DNA of 10,114 bases from Actinomycetes bacterium (GTDB lineage: Bacteria > Actinomycetota > Thermoleophilia > Solirubrobacterales > Solirubrobacteraceae). Of this stretch, positions 6,827 to 10,114 are shown piece after piece (position 1 is the stretch's first letter; each line of letters opens with the position of its first letter). Made by a program: the position numbers and the translations under genes. The notes beneath the pieces are model-generated. The model was not told the DNA's origin. It did not search any database and saw nothing but the letters and a program-made list of their open reading frames with translations. The DNA is taken from positions 1-10,114 of the forward strand of contig JAEXXR010000350.1 in the NCBI GenBank assembly GCA_023405705.1, read 5' to 3'.

Positions 6827-7081
6827 ATGGCCAAGATCACGCTTTACACGACCGATTTCTGCCCCTACTGCGTCCGCGCGAAGCAGCTGCTGGAGAAGCG
6901 GGAGCTGCCGTTCGAGGAGATCAATCTCGCACGCGACCCCGACGGACGCGCGAAGCTCGTCGAGCTGACCGGGATGATGACCTTCCCCCAGATCATCATC
7001 GACCAGCAGCCGATCGGCGGCTTCGACCAGCTCTACGCCGCCGACAAGAGCGGCAAGCTCGCCGAGCTGCTCGCCGCCTAG
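6827..7081 (+). CDS. grxC: Glutaredoxin (class I, CPYC)
   Basis: This is an 84-residue thiol-disulphide oxidoreductase, complete and of normal length for bacterial glutaredoxin 3. The dithiol active site CPYC is at residues 12-15. The cis-proline motif T-F-P is at 52-54 and the GGFDQL glutathione-contact loop is at 64-69. The thioredoxin-fold order (beta strand, active site helix, cis-Pro strand, GG turn, final helix) is intact. No ribosome binding site is visible beyond GTGAAG directly before the ATG, which fits the near-leaderless promoter. The protein could accept electrons from glutathione or from mycothiol; most Actinobacteria make mycothiol, but the dedicated mycoredoxins usually carry CGYC, so the partner is uncertain. 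An in-frame reading extends far upstream, opposite recO, but similarity to the family begins only at this ATG. Confidence 0.93.
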   Translation: MAKITLYTTDFCPYCVRAKQLLEKRELPFEEINLARDPDGRAKLVELTGMMTFPQIIIDQQPIGGFDQLYAADKSGKLAELLAA

Positions 7082-7086
7082 CGACC

Positions 7087-7121
7087 CGGGCCGGACGCGC
7101 CGGGCCCGAGCGCGCGCGCTC
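7087..7121. terminator. Back-to-back GC-rich hairpins between convergent genes
   Basis: The first hairpin pairs CGGGCCGG (7087-7094) with CC-g-GGCCCG (7100-7108), one bulged G, with a 5-nt loop. It starts 6 nt after the glutaredoxin stop. Directly after it lies the perfect 14-bp palindrome GAGCGCGCGCGCTC (7108-7121). The ABC ATPase gene ends at 7133 from the other side, so the pair is well placed as a bidirectional terminator. No T-tract follows on either strand, which weakens the call. Confidence 0.4.
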
Positions 7122-7132
7122 CCCCACCCTGC

Positions 7133-7882
7133 TCAGACGCGCTTGGCGTCGAGCAGGCGTCTGAGGAAGCGCTGGGTCTCGGGCTGCCGCGGGGCGGTGA
7201 AGATCTGCTCGGGCACGCCGCGCTCGACGATCAGGCCCTCGTGCAGGAAGCAGACCTCGTCGGCGACCTCGCGCGCGAAGCCCATCTCGTGGGTGGCGAG
7301 CAGCATCGTGATCCCCTCCGCCTTCAGCTCGCGGACCGCTTCCAGCACCTCCCCCACCAGCTCGGGGTCGAGCGCGCTGGTGACCTCGTCGAGCAGCAGC
7401 GCGCGCGGGCTCGGCGCCAGCGCGCGGGCGAGCGCGCCCCGCTGCTGCTGACCGCCGGACAGCCGGTCCGGGTAGGCCTCCTCGCGGCCGGCGAGGCCGA
7501 AGCGGGCGAGCAGCTCGCGCGCCCGCTCCTCCGCCTGCGCCTTCGAGACGCCGTGCGCGCGACGCGGCGCGAGCGTGACGTTGTCGAGCACGGTCAGGTG
7601 CGGGAAGAGGTTGAACGCCTGGAAGACCATCCCCAGTCTCTTGCGCACGCCATGCGGCTGGACGGAGGGGTCGGTGACGACCTCGCCGTCGATCAGCACG
7701 TCGCCGTCGTCGATCTCGTCGAGCAGGTCGATGCAGCGCAGCAGCGTCGACTTGCCCGAGCCGGAAGCGCCGATCAGCGCGACCGCCTCGTGCTCTCTCA
7801 CAGCCAGGTCGATCCCGCGCAGGACCGGCATCTCGCCGTAGGACTTCGTGACGCCGCGGACCTCGATCACCGGCCTGCTCAT
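7133..7882 (-). CDS. Polar amino acid ABC transporter, ATP-binding protein (GlnQ/HisP type)
   Basis: This is the ATPase that powers uptake through the neighbouring permease at the inner face of the membrane. At 249 residues it is standard. Walker A is GASGSGKST (38-46), the Q-loop glutamine is Q88 in VFQAFNLFPHLTV, the ABC signature is LSGGQQQR (141-148), Walker B is LLLDE with D165/E166, the D-loop is SALDP, and the switch histidine is H198 in LATHEMGFA. The stretch DEVTSALDPELVGEVL is characteristic of the polar amino acid (PAAT) subfamily and argues against other ABC importers. The ATG at 7882 overlaps the permease stop in an ATGA arrangement, so translation is coupled. GAGG about 10 nt upstream, inside the permease gene, can serve as ribosome binding site. 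The substrate is not set by this subunit. Confidence 0.94.
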   Translation of the reverse strand: MSRPVIEVRGVTKSYGEMPVLRGIDLAVREHEAVALIGASGSGKSTLLRCIDLLDEIDDGDVLIDGEVVTDPSVQPHGVRKRLGMVFQAFNLFPHLTVLDNVTLAPRRAHGVSKAQAEERARELLARFGLAGREEAYPDRLSGGQQQRGALARALAPSPRALLLDEVTSALDPELVGEVLEAVRELKAEGITMLLATHEMGFAREVADEVCFLHEGLIVERGVPEQIFTAPRQPETQRFLRRLLDAKRV

Positions 7883-8733
7883 GCCGTCACCGCCTCGGCC
7901 GACTGGGCCTTGCGTCTGCGCGCCTGCATCCGGTCGACGAACCGCGCCAGCGGCACCGTGACGCAGATGTACAGCAGCGCCGCCGCGATCAGCGGCGTGT
8001 AGTTGAAGTCCGAGGAGGCCTCGATCTGGGCGACGCGGAACGCCTCCAACGGGCCGAGCACGGAGATCAGCGCGACGTCCTTCTGCAGCGAGATGAAGTC
8101 GTTCAGCAGCGGCGGCACGACCCGTCTGACCGCCTGGGGGAGCACGACGAAGCGCAGCGCCTGGAAGCGGTTGAGCCCGACCGCCAGCGCCGCAGCCCGC
8201 TGCGACGGGTGGACCGAGTCGATGCCGGCGCGGTAGACCTCGGCGACGTAGGCCGAGTAGGCGAGCGCGAGCGCCGCGCCGCCGAGGACGACCGGGTCGC
8301 TCGGCAGGCCGCTGAGCGCCAGCGCCGGGATGCCGAAGCCGATCAGGTAGACCAGCAGGATCGTCGGGACGCCGCGCATCACGTCGGTGTAGACGGCGAG
8401 CAGCAGCCGGATCGGGAACAGCGCCGGCGACTGCGTCGTGCGGCCCAGGGCGATCAGCAGGCCGAGCACGAGCACGATCGCCTCGACGATCAGGAACAGC
8501 TTGACGTCGAGCCAGAACCCGCTCAGGACCTCCGGGAAGCTGGTCCGGAACGCCTGCCAGGAGAAGAACGTCTCGCGCACGTCCGGCCAGCCGGGGCTGG
8601 TCAGGACGAGCAGCGCGAGGCCGCCGAGCACGACGACCGAGGAGCCGAGCGCGATCAGGAAGCCGCGCCGCTCGCGCTGCCGTCTGGCGGCGGCGCGGAC
8701 GGCCCGGCGATCGCTCTGGTCGATGGCGGACAA
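7879..8733 (-). CDS. Polar amino acid ABC transporter, permease (HisM/GlnP type)
   Basis: This is the integral membrane channel subunit. It has 284 residues from the TTG at 8733, preceded by AGGG about 10 nt upstream. TTG is the first usable start after the receptor gene ends at 8772. A longer in-frame reading to 8913 would lie mostly inside that gene and adds an Arg/Ala-rich stretch foreign to the family. Hydrophobic segments are near residues 24-46, 76-97, 108-137, 147-163, 215-228 and 246-265. The EAA loop that docks to the ATPase is at 175-201 (HPSQRAAALAVGLNRFQALR), followed by the typical VLPQAVRRVVPPLLNDFI and QKDVALISVLG (217-227). Compared with minimal five-helix PAAT permeases it has an extra N-terminal helix after a basic cytosolic tail. 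It ends in an ATGA overlap with the ATPase gene. This type usually works as a homodimer when only one permease is encoded, as here. Confidence 0.92.
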   Translation of the reverse strand: MSAIDQSDRRAVRAAARRQRERRGFLIALGSSVVVLGGLALLVLTSPGWPDVRETFFSWQAFRTSFPEVLSGFWLDVKLFLIVEAIVLVLGLLIALGRTTQSPALFPIRLLLAVYTDVMRGVPTILLVYLIGFGIPALALSGLPSDPVVLGGAALALAYSAYVAEVYRAGIDSVHPSQRAAALAVGLNRFQALRFVVLPQAVRRVVPPLLNDFISLQKDVALISVLGPLEAFRVAQIEASSDFNYTPLIAAALLYICVTVPLARFVDRMQARRRKAQSAEAVTA

Positions 8734-8771
8734 CGCCGTCGTGCCCTGGCGGGGTGCGGTCGGCCCGGGCG

Positions 8772-9659
8772 CTAGCGCAGCTCGGGCGCGCCGGCCGCCT
8801 CGCCCATCCACTGCTGCGCGAGTCTGTCGAGCGTGCCGTTGTCTCTCAGCTCGTCGACGGCGCCCGAGACGCACTGCGTCAGCTCGGAGCCTCTCTGCAG
8901 CAGCGCGCCCCACTCGTCGCCGCCCGGCGCCTCGAACTGGCCGACGATCGCGGCCTCAGGGACCTGCGCGGCGGTCAGGTAGAAGGCGCTCGGCAGGTCG
9001 ACGACGACGGCGTCGACCTGGCCCTGCTTGAGCGCGCGGACGACGTCGTTGGAGTCGTTGAAGACCTTCGGCTGCTTGCTCGGGGCGACGCTGGCGGTGA
9101 CCGCGTCGAGGCTGGTCGTGCCGATCTGGACGCCGATCTGCACGTCCTTCAGGTCCTCCAGGCTCTGCACTCTCGCGGCGTCGCCGTCTCTCAGCGCGAC
9201 GACCGCCTGCGGGGCCGTGTAGTACGGCGAGGAGAAGTCGACCGCTCTCGCGCGCTGCGGCGTGATCGAGATCTGGTTGACGTCGAAGTCGAAGCGCTTC
9301 GGGCCGGGCGCGTAGGAGGAGTTGAACGGCTCCACGACCCATCTGACCTCGTCCTCGGCGAAGCCGAGCTGCTTGGCGATCGCGTAGGCGACGGCGCTCT
9401 CGAAGCCCTTGCCGTTGGTCGGGTCGTCGTCCTCGAAGTACGGCGGGTAGGCCGGTCTGTCGGTCGCGACGGTCAGCACGCCGTCGTTCACGAGCGCCAG
9501 GTTCGCCTTGTCGCAGGTCTGCGCGGCCGTCGTGGCGGCGCCGCCGGCGGTGGTCGAGGCGGTCGTGTCCGACTCGTCGTCGGACCCGCAGGCGGCGATC
9601 GTCAGCGGCAGCGCGGCCGCCGCGAGCAGCGCGACGGCGTGACGGCGTGTGGGACGCAT
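8772..9659 (-). CDS. Amino acid ABC transporter, substrate-binding lipoprotein (SBP_bac_3)
   Basis: This extracellular receptor captures the substrate and delivers it to the permease. It has 295 residues. The signal peptide has an Arg-rich start, hydrophobic residues 8-19, and lipobox I-A-A-C with lipidated C24. A Ser/Thr/Ala/Gly-rich linker runs to about residue 47. The family 3 fold follows: LTVATDRPAYPPYF (first strand), GFESAVAYAIAKQLG, and ISITPQRARAVDFSSPYY, in which R136 is the expected alpha-carboxylate ligand. IGVQIGTTSLDAV and VDAVVVDLPSA, with an Asp expected to hold the amino group, come next. C49 and C263 could form a disulphide tying the ends together. The family binds amino acids such as Gln, Glu, Arg, His or Cys; which one cannot be told here. 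It is the first gene of the importer. About half of its arginines (8 of 15) use AGA. Confidence 0.93.
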   Translation of the reverse strand: MRPTRRHAVALLAAAALPLTIAACGSDDESDTTASTTAGGAATTAAQTCDKANLALVNDGVLTVATDRPAYPPYFEDDDPTNGKGFESAVAYAIAKQLGFAEDEVRWVVEPFNSSYAPGPKRFDFDVNQISITPQRARAVDFSSPYYTAPQAVVALRDGDAARVQSLEDLKDVQIGVQIGTTSLDAVTASVAPSKQPKVFNDSNDVVRALKQGQVDAVVVDLPSAFYLTAAQVPEAAIVGQFEAPGGDEWGALLQRGSELTQCVSGAVDELRDNGTLDRLAQQWMGEAAGAPELR

Positions 9660-9740
9660 GAAAGGAGCTTCGCTTCCTCGTGAGTGATTGGAGAGGTTCT
9701 CCCGATAGCCGGTCGGCTTTGCGGGATTGCCAATCGTAAC
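9660..9740 (-). promoter_or_regulatory. Leader/promoter region of the ABC importer with several inverted repeats
   Basis: This is the 81-nt gap between the ogt stop and the receptor ATG. It holds three short inverted repeats: GGAGA-ggt-TCTCC (9690-9702), AGCCG-gt-CGGCT (9707-9718) and GATTG-c-CAATC (9725-9735). Possible minus-strand promoter elements are TTGGCA (9733-9728) as a -35 and TATCGG (9707-9702) as a poor -10, with a long 20-bp spacer; TACGAT (9738-9733) is a better -10 but lacks a visible -35. The ribosome binding site GAGGA (9679-9675) is 15 nt from the ATG, too far in linear terms. AGC-GAA-GCT (9674-9666), a very compact hairpin, could shorten this to about 6 nt. None of this matches a riboswitch I know. 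Confidence 0.4.
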
Positions 9741-10114
9741 TCAGAAGAGCGTCGGATCGCCGCTGGCGTGGACGCGCTCGACGTCGAGGATCCGCAGCTT
9801 CGTCGCGACGCCGCCCGGCGCGGAGAAGCCGCCGGTTCTGCCGCCGGCGGCCGTTATGCGGTGACAGGGGACGACGATCGGCCACGGGTTGGCGCCGAGC
9901 GCCTGCCCGACGGCGCGGGCGGCGCCGCGGTCGGCGCCGAGCGCGTCCGCCAGCGCACCGTAGGTCGTCGTCTCCCCCGGCTGGATCCGACGGGCCGCGG
10001 CGTAGACGCGGGCGTGGAACGGCGCGAGCCCTTCGGTGTCGAGCGGGAGGTCGGCGAGGTCGTCGTCGGCGCCGGCCAGCAGCGCGACGATCCCGTCGCG
10101 GGCGCGGACGGCGA
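9741..10114 (-). CDS. ogt: Methylated-DNA--protein-cysteine S-methyltransferase (N-terminus beyond the window edge)
   Basis: This suicidal repair protein takes the methyl group from O6-methylguanine (and O4-methylthymine) onto its own cysteine. The last 123 residues are visible, and the N-terminal part lies beyond the right edge. The active site is PCHRI (usual PCHRV) in the sequence ANPWPIVVPCHRI. The DNA-binding helix region before it reads TTYGALADALGA...ARAVGQALGANP. The Asn hinge (N of GANP) and the following GGRTGGFSAPGG and K/R-x-x-L-L-like end (TKLRILDVE) match the Ogt/MGMT C-terminal domain. Only this domain is seen, so a fusion such as an Ada-type protein cannot be excluded. The stop TGA is at 9743-9741, with 81 nt to the next gene on the same strand. 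A promoter is not visible in the window. Confidence 0.92.
   Translation of the reverse strand, partial: AVRARDGIVALLAGADDDLADLPLDTEGLAPFHARVYAAARRIQPGETTTYGALADALGADRGAARAVGQALGANPWPIVVPCHRITAAGGRTGGFSAPGGVATKLRILDVERVHASGDPTLF

Noticed and set aside
9660..9740. Known amino acid riboswitch (glycine, lysine or glutamine type) before the ABC importer.
   Set aside because: The 81-nt gap is too short for glycine or lysine aptamers and I see no conserved core of any known class.
8956..9885. Minus-strand open frame of 309 codons spanning the receptor gene and the ogt end.
   Set aside because: It is out of frame with both the lipoprotein and the PCHR-containing methyltransferase, which are clear.

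Overview
The window is GC-rich chromosomal DNA of an actinobacterium. Protein character points to the Thermoleophilia/Solirubrobacterales side of the phylum (relatives of Conexibacter or Solirubrobacter), but this is inference: there is no rRNA or other taxonomic marker here. The clues are the strong G/C bias at third codon positions, the dgt-dnaG pair, the style of the DnaG N-terminus, and a secreted collagen-like protein carrying an ITGKQIKDGSI-type motif. A notable feature of all the genes is heavy use of the arginine codon AGA, which is normally rare at such GC content.

Layout: (1) 1-2422, minus strand: dgt (dNTP triphosphohydrolase), followed 4 nt later by dnaG (primase, cut by the left edge). 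(2) 2423-3137, plus strand: a single secreted collagen-like protein gene with its own near-consensus promoter and strong ribosome binding site, divergent from dgt. (3) 3206-6676, minus strand: recO followed 9 nt later by ppdK (pyruvate phosphate dikinase). (4) 6827-7081, plus strand: a glutaredoxin with a promoter almost touching its start codon, divergent from recO. (5) 7133-9659, minus strand: a complete polar amino acid ABC importer in the order lipoprotein receptor, permease, ATPase. (6) 9741 to the right edge, minus strand: the C-terminal part of a methylated-DNA--protein-cysteine methyltransferase (Ogt/MGMT).

How they work together: recO, dgt and dnaG are DNA replication and repair functions, and their row with ppdK resembles the recO-...-dgt/dnaG neighbourhoods of many Gram-positive bacteria. 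The collagen-like gene sits inside that row in the opposite direction. The ABC importer is a self-contained unit with translational coupling between permease and ATPase. The 81-nt gap between ogt and the importer holds several short perfect inverted repeats and is the best place to look for its regulation.

I see no rRNA, tRNA, CRISPR, insertion sequence, phage gene or known riboswitch, and no obviously new multi-gene system. The points most worth checking are a PPDK with alanine in place of the regulatory threonine, the AGA codon preference, the inserted collagen-like gene, and the structured leaders before the glutaredoxin and the ABC receptor. No gene-free stretch exceeds 300 bases.
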